From Arthonia radiata (taxonomy: Eukaryota > Ascomycota > Arthoniomycetes > Arthoniales > Arthoniaceae), in the NCBI GenBank assembly GCA_002989075.1, contig PSQN01000014.1, positions 1,531,373-1,595,372 on the forward strand: a DNA stretch of 64,000 bases, in the 5' to 3' direction. Shown here piece by piece: positions 1-10,300 of this stretch. The notes beneath the pieces are model-generated. The model was not told the DNA's origin and did no database searches. It saw only the letters and a list, made by a program, of their open reading frames with translations. The translations under genes were made by a program, and so were the position numbers. Every line of letters begins with the position of its first letter. Position 1 is the stretch's first letter.

Positions 1-245
1 AGCGCTGAAGTGCTCAGTCTCACTGCATGCGACCGACTCGTGAGTTATACATTGAAGATGCACAACAAACCGAGGAGAACGATCTTGAGAGGCTTGCAGC
101 CTATAAAGATGTCCATCTCCTTAGCATTCACTGAAACGTCCTTTCTCTTCAGCAACGACAACAGGTATCTCTTCGTCTCAGACGAACATCCATCTTCTGA
201 GTTTGACTTACCGACTCTCAATCATCTTATCAATTGCATATCAAG

Positions 246-798
246 ATGCATCTCTTCTCCCAGGTCATGCTCGCCCTTGCGGCTACACTGCCGTCTATGG
301 TCTACGCAGCACCAGCCAGCAGTACTGTCGAGCTTGCGCCAGAGGATGTCATCTCGGTCGAAACAACATGCAACAGCACCAACTTTGATCTGGTCAAGCG
401 CGACAGCCCTCACTGCACAGGGCAAGGTGCCGGCAGCTGCAACTTCTTGTGGACCGCCCGCGGGGTTGCCGAGTACAGCGGCCAGGGATTCGTCTACGAC
501 AATTACTGCAGACAGATCGGGGTACGTATTAGAGGTTGCACTTAGCCTAGGCAAGGAGGACTCAGTCTGACATCTTTGATAGGGTGGACCTACCGGAAAA
601 GGCACGGCCGTGACTTCGCAGCTTCGCTACACGATCAACGTGATTGACGCGAGATGCGGCTTCATCGCGGGCGAGCCCACCATTAATTTCTCCTTCGACT
701 ACGCTGGTTCGCACTACGGCAACTGCTGGGCGGAAGCTATCAAAGAAGGGAGCACCAACGTCGTCAGCTGCAGAGCCATTTGCGGCTTTCGCTGCTGA
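246..798 (+). CDS. small secreted cysteine-rich protein (effector-like)
   Basis: Two exons, 246-521 and 583-798, flank a 61-nt GT-AG intron and give 163 residues. The first ~20 residues form a signal peptide (hydrophobic LALAATLPSMVYA, then AAP). A Lys-Arg pair near residue 54 looks like a Kex2 processing site, leaving a mature chain of roughly 110 residues. Nine cysteines occur, eight after the Kex2 site, and the chain ends in a Cys-Gly-Phe-Arg-Cys motif. The upstream in-frame TTG at 234 is not a credible start; ATG 246 directly begins the signal peptide. I do not recognise a family. Size, secretion and even cysteine count fit a candidate effector or antimicrobial-type protein, which is inference. 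The gene model is well supported because both exons share frame and cysteine-rich character. Confidence 0.8.
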
Positions 799-1437
799 GC
801 GAGTGGATGCTTCAGGTAAATCCTCGCCTTCCAGCGCCGTGTAGTCGCAGCATTGATACACCAATTGAATCAATCTTAGCGCTTGCCATTCTCGTTCGGC
901 ATAAGGCAGCATCTGGAATAATCGTGATTTTGGAGGGGTTGGGATCATGCTGTTGCCTATGTTTGACTACATTGACCATGGTAGTCAGAAGCTCTTTTAA
1001 GTGAAATGGTGCTTTCGTTGATTGATCGATTTTGTATGTTAGGTGCTGCAGGTCTTTCGGCTGGCCCAAAACTTGTTCCAGCCACCGACATGCCATCTCA
1101 GTCGCATTACCATCTCTATCTCTTCCAAATCCGGGTTGCTAGTCAAATAATGCGTAAAAAAGTGTGCAATGGGAGGTGGGAAGGCAGAAGAGCTAATAGA
1201 GAATAATGACGATCCGTTTTGAGCAGGTGATCGCTGCCCCGAGGTGATTAATCGTGGCACTTATGATTAGCCAGGCCAAAGCACACCAGGACAGCCACCC
1301 TATTATTGACCTCGTATGCAATCAAACAATGCAATCGTCAATTTGATGGTCTATTCATCTGAAGTCATCGATCGCAGCAATTTGTTCTTCATATTCATCC
1401 CTGCCCGACACCTGACGCAACTCATCAGCTGACCATG
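799..1437. other. intergenic, nothing recognised
   Basis: This lies between the 3' ends of a plus-strand and a minus-strand gene. It is AT-richer than its neighbours. I see no ORF with coding character and no tRNA-like fold. Confidence 0.5.
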
Positions 1438-2511
1438 TCACCGTGATAGCACCGAAGACGGCACGCTCGAGTCACTTGATGCTCGTGCTCTCAAACTTTT
1501 CGGTGAAGTGGGTGGATTGGCTCGGATCCTCGCGGCCCACTCGTCCCGAAACACCTGACTGGCGTTGAGCTCTTCTTTTATATCCTGCAGGTTGCGTTCT
1601 GGCTCTCTTGATGCTTTTCTCTTTCCACTCGCATGTCGTCTGCGCACCTGATGAGGCATACCAGCCGCGGCCTGAACGCCACCATTGAGATCGAGTAGAT
1701 CTCGGCGTGGTATGTCCAGCAGTCGGCCCTGAGCAGGCATGTCAGACCACACGACGCTGCTTCGTCGTTCAGGCAGGACGGGTGGCGCTGGTATAGCCAG
1801 CAGTGGCGGAGAGATGCCATGTTCCATGCTCATCTCGTGTGAAGGATGTCTCAGCCTCGACTTTGATCTGCCACGAGGTCGGATTTCCTCTTCTTCAAAC
1901 GCTTGGTGTGTTTCATCGAACGAGCTGTTTCTGTCTTTTGATCGGCGTGGAAATAGGTGCCTATGACATTGCGCGATCAGCCACTAAAGCCTTCACGGCA
2001 AAGGGTCGGAATTGATATGATCAAGTCTGGAAACTCACCTCGCGACCCGCTTCGACGTACGTGACATGTCTCTTGACCACCGCTTGATATGACTTTGGCG
2101 AAAGGATGCTTTCTTTTCAGTGGCGGAGGTAGGCGGGCGATCAGCCAGACTGGAACCGCTTCGACCCAGACTGGAGTGCCGTGCCGAGAGATGGATTGAT
2201 GATGCGAAGGTGCTTCCGGCCACGGCTTTGTGTGAGGCAGCCCGAACGGACGAGGACTCGCTTCCACTTTCAGTGATTTCTTGCTCCAGAGCTTCAGACA
2301 GGCGTTCCGGCGAATTTGGAGGTACATTGGGGGAAATTGATGTCTCTGCACGTTCGGGAGAGCTCAAGGCAGATGGCTGGGCGGTGGCAGCATTGGGTGA
2401 ATCCGGATCTTCGGTGAAGCGGTCGAGATACCATTGTGAGGGAGGCCAAGAATGTGTCCTTTTGAGTGGATGCGTCCAAGTGGAAAAAGAGTCCTGTCTC
2501 AGCGAGGTCAT
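1438..2511 (-). CDS. basic, serine-rich hypothetical protein
   Basis: The exons are 2039-2511 and 1438-1960, joined across a 78-nt intron (donor GTGAGT, acceptor CATAG) in phase 2, giving 331 residues. The frame is open straight through the acceptor. The protein is rich in Ser, Arg and Pro, with many SP/TP sites, a mixed-charge stretch around residues 170-190 and a basic region near residue 250. I see no signal peptide, membrane segment or catalytic motif. It looks largely disordered and possibly nuclear or phosphoregulated, which is inference. Further exons at the 3' end cannot be excluded. Confidence 0.6.
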
Positions 2512-2938
2512 CTCGTGAACGACTCAGAGTGATTGTATAATGTGATCAAGGCCGAGTAATCAGCTGTGCAACTCGCTCCAGTCATGGGTTGTAAGGACTA
2601 GTTAAGTACTGTGGAGAGCATCCATAGGTGTAGGGGATGAATGCCTGGAAGCATTAGGCGCGTTCCCAGACTAGAAAATCTCAGAGAAGCACGTATCCGA
2701 TTTGAAAGCGCTGCCTTCGAAGGGCGATATAGGAGCTGCGACCGACGACAGCCATGCGCGCTTGCCAATGTTCCAAATTGGAGACAACATCGTGAAGTGT
2801 TTGTCGCGATCTTCTTTGCTAGGAAGCTGCCTGCCACTTGTTTCACTGCAAAGCGCCAAGATGCAATCAGAGCCACTGGTCTGACTGCTCCAGCATTTCT
2901 TACATTCTTCAAGCCATGCCGCAGGCATGCCATGGCAC
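2512..2938. other. intergenic, nothing recognised
   Basis: This is the upstream region of the serine-rich gene and the 3' side of the mL60 gene. The ORFs seen here lack coding character. Confidence 0.5.
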
Positions 2939-3387
2939 TTAAAATCCAGGTGGGTTAAGTCTCTGGCTAACTCGCGTCCATTTCGGCAGCTCTGTACGCG
3001 CAGGTCAGCTTTCAATACCCACAGCCTCCATATCAGCTGAGTGACGCACTGTGAATGCCTTTTCGGTACTTCTTCTCCTTCCTATCGAATATGGTGTACT
3101 TGTCTTTCGCTAGCATCTCCTCTTCTCTTGGCATTTCAGCCTTCCAACGCTCAATGCTGTGAGTGTTGGCTTGTTTGTTGCGCATCAAGGATTTCGTGAG
3201 TGTATCGACCACATTGTCAACTATTCGTAGACGCTTTCGCTGGCGGCGCTTTTGGTGCATTGAGATCCTCCATGGTGTTTTCCTGAAGCATCGTTAGCCC
3301 CCAGTGTACAGATTCACCGGCCAGATGCGCTTCATACCAGAGCAGACCGCCTAGACGTGGCAACGAGGCTTTAAACGGTCCAAACAT
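2939..3387 (-). CDS. mrpl31: mitochondrial large-subunit ribosomal protein mL60 (Mrpl31)
   Basis: Three exons, 3338-3387, 3050-3282 and 2939-2991, with introns of 55 and 58 nt, give 111 residues. The N-terminus MFGPFKASLPRLGGLLW followed by KTPWRIS is the hallmark start of the fungal Mrpl31/mL60 family. The middle carries KDKYTIFDRK and YRKGIH, and the last exon supplies KLPKWTRVSQRLNPPGF, again family-typical. The joins were chosen because only they restore these conserved blocks: a split Trp codon at intron 1 and a split Lys codon at intron 2. The protein belongs to the mitochondrial 54S large ribosomal subunit. It is divergently transcribed from the TRAPP subunit gene across 244 bp. Length matches the family. 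Confidence 0.95.
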
Positions 3388-3631
3388 AGCGGTCAAAATG
3401 CAAGCGGAGTGCAACCCAAAGAAGTCAAGAGTAGAAGCAAGAGATCTCACATCTCAGCGGACCGTCCATAACACAGCCATACAAATTGCCTCAATAGGTA
3501 ACTCGTTGCTTCGACCAAATCGACTGTTGCGATCGCGACTTGATAATTCACGCATCACCATGCTTTTTCCCTGAATAGATCCAAGTGCCTGAGGCGCTTC
3601 TCAGCGCCAGGTCAGCTTTCATTTTAACGTA
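3388..3631. promoter_or_regulatory. shared divergent promoter region (mL60 / TRAPPC2)
   Basis: A 244-bp gap separates two oppositely oriented start codons, so it must contain both promoters. I could not assign individual elements. Confidence 0.5.
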
Positions 3632-4228
3632 ATGTCCTACTACTTTGCCATCATCGGCACCAAGGACAATCCCATCTTCACCCACGAATTTGGAACCGCG
3701 CGCTCCTCTACCCCCGGCCTCTCCCACTTCTCCGATGACGCCCGAACGCTGAACCAGTTCATCGTGCATGCTTCGCTTGACATTGTTGAGGAACTCGTGT
3801 GGACGACCGGCGCCATGTACCTGCGCCATGTCGACCGCTTTCAACATGCGCTGGTCTCTGGATTCGTGACAGGGACGGGGATCAAGTTCTTGCTGCTGAG
3901 TGCGCCGAATGAGGATCAGCTGGCGGGTAAGAGCTCGAGACCGATGAGTGGGACTGGGTCGCGGCCTTTAAGCAGCAGCAGTAGTATGAAGGGCGCAAGT
4001 GGAGGGCTAGGAATGGGGGGGATTGGAGGCGCGCTGGGTGCTGGCGGTGGATCGGGAACGGCAGCTGGAGCACCACAGGCGACAGAGGAGGCGGTCAGAC
4101 AGTTCTTCGCGGAGGTCTATGAGAGCTGGGTGAAGACTACGTTGAACCCGTTCTACAAGATCGACATGGAGATCAAGAGCCCGGTGTTCAGGCAGAGGGT
4201 TGCCGCGGCAGCAAGAAAGTTCCTCTGA
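3632..4228 (+). CDS. trs20: TRAPP complex subunit 2 (Trs20/sedlin)
   Basis: A single exon of 198 residues. The N-terminus (MSYYFAIIGTKDNPIFTHEF) is the longin-like start typical of sedlin/Trs20. HASLDIVEE, the WTTGAMYL stretch and FVTGTGIKFLLL follow. The C-terminus (FYKIDMEIKSPVFRQRV) also matches the family. The protein is a core subunit of TRAPP tethering complexes acting in ER-Golgi traffic and autophagy. Family members are usually about 140 residues. The extra length is a Gly/Ser-rich low-complexity insert around residues 98-145, between the two halves of the domain, where a loop is expected. No intron is needed. Confidence 0.95.
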   Translation: MSYYFAIIGTKDNPIFTHEFGTARSSTPGLSHFSDDARTLNQFIVHASLDIVEELVWTTGAMYLRHVDRFQHALVSGFVTGTGIKFLLLSAPNEDQLAGKSSRPMSGTGSRPLSSSSSMKGASGGLGMGGIGGALGAGGGSGTAAGAPQATEEAVRQFFAEVYESWVKTTLNPFYKIDMEIKSPVFRQRVAAAARKFL

Positions 4229-4532
4229 GCAAAGAGGACACGCAGGAAATATCCGTGAAGTACGAGAACAACGAGGTCACAAGTTTATCACTGCAGAAGA
4301 GAAGCAGGGTGAAGCAGACAAGAGCAAAGAAGCTTCTGTGGAGATCAATACATTCACTATCTGACACTGACAACTATTATTCTCCTTCAAACACTCAGTT
4401 TTTCATGGCTCTCGCTGTGCAGCTGTATCAACATAATGCCGTCAAGTGCCAAACTTGCACTGTCCCGAGGATCCGTCATTAGTACAACAAATGGAATGGA
4501 AGTCCTGCCTCTTCAATGCACACGCCAGATTT
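4229..4532. other. convergent intergenic region
   Basis: About 300 bp between the stop codons of TRAPPC2 and Hex1. Nothing recognisable beyond presumed 3' UTRs. Confidence 0.5.
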
Positions 4533-6074
4533 CTACAGCCTTGAGCCATGGACGATTTTGTAGTCGACTGCGAGCTCACGGCCAGCATCGTTGATGACCA
4601 GAACACGCACGCTGCCACGGCCATTGGCAAAGGAATCATTGAGACGGTGCCACAACCCGCCCTGATCGATTACTGGAAGGCCTTGCTTGACATCGCCAGT
4701 CTCGGTCATGGCCACAACGCGGCCGTCATCACGGATGTCGAGGACGCGGTACTGCTTGAAGACGGGACCGAGCATGTTCTGCACGACGACGGATGGCGAA
4801 GGGTTGGAAACGAAAGAGCTCTCTTCTTGCAGCTGCTTGGTGAAGAGATCAACACCGAGGTAGCGGTGCTGACCGGTCTGAGCAGATGTGGTGATGCGGA
4901 TGACTTGGCAAGGGCGGCCTTGGAGAATGAGCAAGTCACCAATGCGGATGTGGTGGCATGGGATGGTGATGGTGTTGGGAGGACCGGAGCGCTCGACGTA
5001 GCGCACGTGGCGGTCTGGGCGGTAGTCCATGCCAACGTCGACGTCCACCTCTTCGCGGACTGGCTGAATCCGATCGTGGTGACTGTGATGACCGTGGTGA
5101 CCGTGGTGATGGTGGTGGTGAGAGTGGCTGTCACCGTGGATCGGGTGGGCGATCCTCTCGCCAATTCTGTCGGCAGCACGGGAAGCACCGTGACGGAAAG
5201 AGTGGTAGTGGCCGTCTTCGTCGTAGTAACCCATGTGTGTTCTTGGTCTGGCGGTTCCGTCGACGGTGTAGTCTTCTACACGGATGTGATCGTGAGACGG
5301 GTAGTCGATCTTGGTGTCGAAGCGAGCGGTTTCGTCACGAACAGTGCGGTACTCTCGGTCGTAGGTCTGGTCCTGACCAAAGTTGGCTTCCGTGTAGCGT
5401 TGATATGGTCCGCTGTAGCTGTGGGCAAGATTGTGTCAGTTGCAGGTCATGAGAATTCAAAGGGGACTGAAAAGGTTTTGTTTGTGCTGGGATTGTTTAC
5501 TCAAGCAGCGCTAGTGGATAGCGTGCGATCTCGGAAGCTTTGCCCAACTTTCCGTTGCTAGCGCGCAGCCAAGATGCAAACAAGCCGTGAGGGCGAGTAA
5601 TGAGAAGAAGAACTCACCGTTGGCGTTCAACCTCTAAATCGTAGTCTCGCTCGACGGTACGGTCTTTGCGGTCGTCCTCGTGAAAGCGAACTTCGGCTTT
5701 GTCGCGGTGGTGTCGTGGATGGCGTTCACGCTCTTCGTAGATGCGGACTTCTTCCTCACGAGTAGTTCCTGGGTGTCGGCGGTGTTCGCGACGTCGACCG
5801 TCCTCTTCGTGGAAACGAGTAGTCTTGGTCTCGGTACGGTCTCCGCGGCGGTCCTGGCGGGTGTCTTGCTCGCGGCGGGTGTCTTGACGACGGTCCTCTC
5901 GACGAGAGTCTCGGTGGCGAGTAGTGTCTTGACCTTCCCGTCCGCGGCGCGAGGTGATGTTGGACTGCTCCTCTACTTGATTCGACTGCTGTTGTTCTTG
6001 GGTAGTGTCACTCCTGTACGTGGACGGGAAGACACTGATGGGGATGGGAACGCGGGCGTCGTAATCCAGATTAG
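4533..6074 (-). CDS. hex1: Woronin body major protein Hex1/HexA, long form
   Basis: The last exon, 4533-5418, ends in the eIF5A-like Hex1 core: PCHHIRIGDLLILQGRPCQV, HRYLGVDLFTKQL, SVRVLVINDAGREL. It stops with the peroxisomal targeting signal Ser-Arg-Leu. Hex1 self-assembles into the crystalline core of Woronin bodies that plug septal pores. An internal Met at 5234 begins a 233-residue short form (MGYYDEDGHYH) matching the usual Hex1 start, with a His-rich run near residues 38-53. The frame stays open upstream across a 199-nt intron (5419-5617) into a long Arg/Glu/Asp/His-rich exon. That exon carries related blocks RFHEEDGRR, RIYEERERH and RFHEDDRKD. It has no ATG, so at least one 5' exon is unresolved; 6074 is the first base after a plausible acceptor. 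Confidence 0.9.
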
Positions 6075-6544
6075 CTGGATTGAGTGCTCTCGAAGACCTT
6101 CCGAAGCGTTAAGACACTTCAGAAGGAATTCAAGATACTTTGAACCCCTAGTCTGAAGAATGGAACGGCGGACGGCCTTGAGAGAGTCTGTCCTGAATTC
6201 ACTTGTGCATACAGAAAAGTGATGAGAGATCTAACGAGCTCAGATTGATGTTTGAATTTCCGATCAAAGAGGTGTAAAATCGACGTAGAAGGGATGTGGG
6301 ATAAGAAAGGGGAGAGAGGGCGCTGGGTCAAAAGATAGTTATTTATTTTGACCAGCCCACTTTTATTGCCCCAGCAACAGCTTGAGCTAGCTCCACGCTA
6401 GCACGCCATTCGCCAAACTCAACTCTGCAGCCACGTTTTCCCAGCCTTGCCGCCATACATCCTAGCCTGCTGCATTTCGAAGCCCCGAAACCGCCGAGCT
6501 CAGTCTTGAACAATGTCTGGAGTTGATGCTGGAAATTGACCCGG
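6075..6544. other. intergenic / unresolved Hex1 5' end
   Basis: This probably contains the Hex1 promoter, 5' UTR and a short first coding exon that I could not place. An in-frame stop near 6109 marks the limit of the open frame. Confidence 0.4.
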
Positions 6545-7231
6545 CTAGCCCCTACCCGTGGTGCTCCAGTTATCCAACACGAACGCGACGCGCTCCTCCA
6601 GTGCCTTCACCGATGCCGGTACTACTGTGAAAGGGATCTCATTCTTCTCAAGTTGCTCGCAGAACATGCGATGAAGCTTCGTCCAGTACTCATGAGCCTC
6701 GCCTGACGTGGGCATGTATCGGAAGTTGTCTGCAATGATCCACTCCACGTTCGGTTCTGTGACGAAAACTGCTGCGTCTGCCATGCTCGACTTGGCCTTC
6801 TGCCATGATGTGGATGCCTCGAGACGCTCTGCTGCTTCGGTACCGACGTGCGTCCTCGCATACATCAACGGATCAAGACCTGACCGATCTGAGATGAACC
6901 ATCTAGAAGTGGGAACATTCTGCTGCTCCCTCACTTGAGCTTCCAGTATCAACGCCTGAAGCTGCAGTATTCTCTCATCAGACGCAAAGGTCTCATTGGT
7001 TCCGAAACCGTTGGATCGCATTACGCCTCTCGCGACTTCGATGATCACATGAGGGTCATCAAGTTCCTGTAGGCGTGGGTCTTCACTGGACTGTGTTCTG
7101 ATGTGGTCGGCAAGCGCAAGTGTCAAGGTCGTTTTTCCGGTGCTCTGTGCCCCAACCAAGTAGATATTAGTAGCCTGTCTCATCCTATCAACTCTGTCTC
7201 GAGAGCTTGCAAGCCGAACGTGCAGCTGCAT
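6545..7231 (-). CDS. NadR/Ttd14-type P-loop ATPase (AAA_28-like)
   Basis: A single frame of 228 residues from ATG 7231. A Walker A loop, VGAQSTGKTTL, lies near the N-terminus, preceded by RVDRMRQATNIYL. A conserved FISDRSGLDPLMYA block follows mid-protein, then a DNFRYMPTSGEA segment. This arrangement resembles the AAA_28 family that includes the kinase part of bacterial NadR and is common in fungi; its substrate is unknown. ATG 7312 would add 27 residues without family character and ATG 7183 would start just before the Walker region, so the start is uncertain. The gene is divergent from the RdRP-helicase gene, 162 bp apart. Confidence 0.8.
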   Translation of the reverse strand: MQLHVRLASSRDRVDRMRQATNIYLVGAQSTGKTTLTLALADHIRTQSSEDPRLQELDDPHVIIEVARGVMRSNGFGTNETFASDERILQLQALILEAQVREQQNVPTSRWFISDRSGLDPLMYARTHVGTEAAERLEASTSWQKAKSSMADAAVFVTEPNVEWIIADNFRYMPTSGEAHEYWTKLHRMFCEQLEKNEIPFTVVPASVKALEERVAFVLDNWSTTGRG

Positions 7232-7393
7232 ATCGACTTTTGAGGTCACACAAATCAGTAGGTGCTGCAGGATGACGCAAGCCGGCATTACCTGCTTACT
7301 CCCTGGTCTCAATCATGAGTAGGTACACAGCCGCGTATAGCTCACAAATAGAGTAGCTCAACTATCTGTGAGCATGAGTCTCAGCTACCCAGG
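7232..7393. promoter_or_regulatory. short divergent promoter (P-loop ATPase / RdRP-helicase)
   Basis: Only 162 bp separate the chosen start codons of the two divergent genes, so regulatory DNA is shared or overlaps the transcripts. No motif was assigned. Confidence 0.4.
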
Positions 7394-10300
7394 ATGTCCG
7401 CCAGCTTTCGCCAGAAACTACAAAGTCCTATTAACCCATTGGAAGTGCAGTGGTCTTTCCGCATCCCTGGCTTGCCAGATGCGAAAATCACAAACAACGC
7501 TGGCCTGATCAAGTTCATCTCACTGGTGTCGAATCAAACCAAAAACGAGCTCACTCTCACTTTTGCGGCAAGGCCTCACAATCGTGCCGTTGCATCGATT
7601 GCGCCGGATGCACTGCTGATCTTGTCAATTTCGTATTTTCGCCTGCGATGGCCAAAGAAAGATGGCGCCCAGTCCACGGAACCAGCCACGTTCAAGGAGT
7701 CTCAAGACTTCGTAGTACGTTTCATTGGTACTGGTATCGCCATCAACGATGTCAGGTACCACTTCTACGCACACAGCAATAGCCAACTGAAATCACGCAC
7801 ATGTTTCATGCTTGCAGGTGAGAAAGCGTTGGTCGAGGACAAGATCGCGGAACTAGGTGATTTCAGTTCCATGAAGACTGTTGCCAAAAAAGCAAAGCGC
7901 ATTGGATTACTCTTTTCATCCGCAGAGGTAGCCACCCGCCTGGATCCCACGCATGTCGAAGACATTGAGGATGTCGAGAGGGATGGCTTCACTTTCACGG
8001 ACGGATGCGGGAAAATCGCTGCGGCATTTGCTAAAAAGCTCGTTGCAGTCCGAAAGATCTCCTTTCGCAACCGCCGATATACACCCAGCGTAATGCAAAT
8101 TCGCTACAGGGGCTACAAGGGCGTGTTGACTCTTGACACGCGCTTGAAGGGTTCTGTCTGGGCGCAATTCCGCAAGTCAATGAAGAAGCTTAGTGGCGTG
8201 TCAGACATACCATTCGCAGTAGTGGAATACTCTAAGGTAAGATAGCTTGTGCATTTGACACGGCAGGTGTTGATCGAGCCCACTCCCCTAGCCTTATAGC
8301 TACGGCCATCTTAACGATGAGGTGATCATTCTACTTCATTCCCTCGGCGTATCAATCGAAATCCTTCTCGAGAAGCAACGCCAGCATTTGCAAATGCTAG
8401 ATCAAGTCGAGGCCTTAGACGCGCGAGCTACGTTCCAGTTTCTCAGTTACAAGAATCGAGCAGAGCTCGCAGAAAGTCTGCTCCTTAATGGGGTAGACGC
8501 TGTCAAACAAGTCGCACGCAAGCTGGTTTCCGAAGACCGTCACGCTATGCTCAATAAGCGACAAGAGCAACGATGTCGTATCTTTGTCAAAGACTCCCGG
8601 CTTCTTTTTGGCATCTGTGATGCTGACGACACTCTCAAACCTGGCGAGTGTTTCGTGCGGGTGACGACAGATAACGGTGGTCAACCTCAAACAGTGATCA
8701 ACACTGAGGTGATGGTAACACGGAACCCCTGCCTACATCCTGGTGATTTGCAAAAGTTTCGAGCGGTCGATTGCCCTCGACTGGCTCATCTCACCGACTG
8801 CATAGTATTCTCGACCCGTGGGCGACGGCCACCGGCTGATTTGATGTCAGGTGGCGATTTAGATCGTGACGAATGTATTTATGATATCCGTGATCCACCT
8901 GTACCTACTGACTCGGCTCTAGTCTTCGTCTGCTGGGATAAAGAACTTATTCCACGTGAACTTGTTCAGCCAGCGGAGTATCCGGGACCTCCAGAGCCTC
9001 GAGCGAAAGGCCAGATCACGCATCAGGATCGTCTAGAGTATTTCGCAAGAGCAAATGCGTCCTCATTGGGCAAAGTCAAAGCACTGTATCTTGAGTGGGC
9101 AAGGAAGCACGGCCCTCACTGTGCAGAATGTCAGCAGCTCAACCGGCTCTTCTCGCAATGCGTGGATGGCAATCGCATTCGCATCCCCCCAACGCTTGAA
9201 TCCCCACCCGCAGAACCTTCAACAAACACTCCGTTCGTACTCGATGTTCTTCACGAGGCAAGTAGCCAAGCTATTCTCGTTCACGCGGCATCTCGAGCCC
9301 CTGCACGAGACGCTGATCACTCCTTGTCAGTCCAAGATTTCCTCATGCTTGACCATGTACCTCTTTCGGAAATGGAAACGCTTCAGATCACGCAGAAGTG
9401 GTGTTTGAAAAATGATAACTCACTTGCTGACTTCTCCCATCTTTTCGATTATACGCAGCTGTCATCCGAAGAGAAGGCATGGGTATCCGGCAGCTGTGGC
9501 GTGGACTGCTCCCTGGCCTACAATGCGCTCACTCAGTCCAGCATACTGACTCCGGATGAGCCGAAGCCATTTCGGTTGAGCGACAGCCGCTTTCACTGGA
9601 AGCGCGTGTTTGACTCCGGTAGCGATCGCATGGCCCGTTTTCTGGATGTGGCAACTACTTGCCTCGAACAGTTTCATCGGAAGCTGCTTGTCTTTCGCGT
9701 TGACCCGCGGCTTTCGCTTGCGATATACATCCCATGTAAATCGTCAACAGCTGAAGAAACAACAATTGATGATCGCGTGCGTGTCTTTGCTTTCCCGCAT
9801 ACTGGTGATCAGTCGGACACGTACAGGCGCGCCGTTTCCACAACCAAGAATTACAAGATCTTCTGCCATGAAAATACATTCCAAATGTACAACAATCAAC
9901 GTCGCGACACGTGGATATTTCTCAGGCGGGCTGCTTCAGATGACTCGTCTTACCGAAACATCCCAAACGAGGGTGATCGGCGGCGTCAACGACAAAAGAC
10001 GCTTGACCGCGAAACGAATCATGACTTTGTTGCAAGCGTGGCATTGAACAAGAACAGTCAAGGACTGGCACAGCACATGGGTCGCGTTAATCGGAACAGC
10101 ATTCTCAACGCGGTAAGTCCTGAGGCGTCGGGTATGCTGTTTGCCGGTACTGACAGATGACAAGGAGGTGTACGTGATTACAAACAGAGACACTGCATCA
10201 ATGCGAGCGCCTGACTTGTGGCTTGAATATATCGACAGACAGAATATCCACTCGAATTTCTGTGAAGAAGCACGAGAATACGATGTTATTACAATGGATG

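Noticed and set aside
4548-5561. A 337-codon plus-strand ORF over the Hex1 gene
   Set aside because: It is the antisense shadow of the Hex1 coding exon (Val-rich, no motif), while the minus frame has clear Hex1 similarity and a peroxisomal targeting tripeptide.
10141-10164. A separate helicase gene starting near 10,141
   Set aside because: The codon there is not ATG. The acceptor at 10164 joins the RdRP frame exactly, and the following residues (EVYVITNRD) fit the RdRP C-terminal region rather than a new N-terminus.
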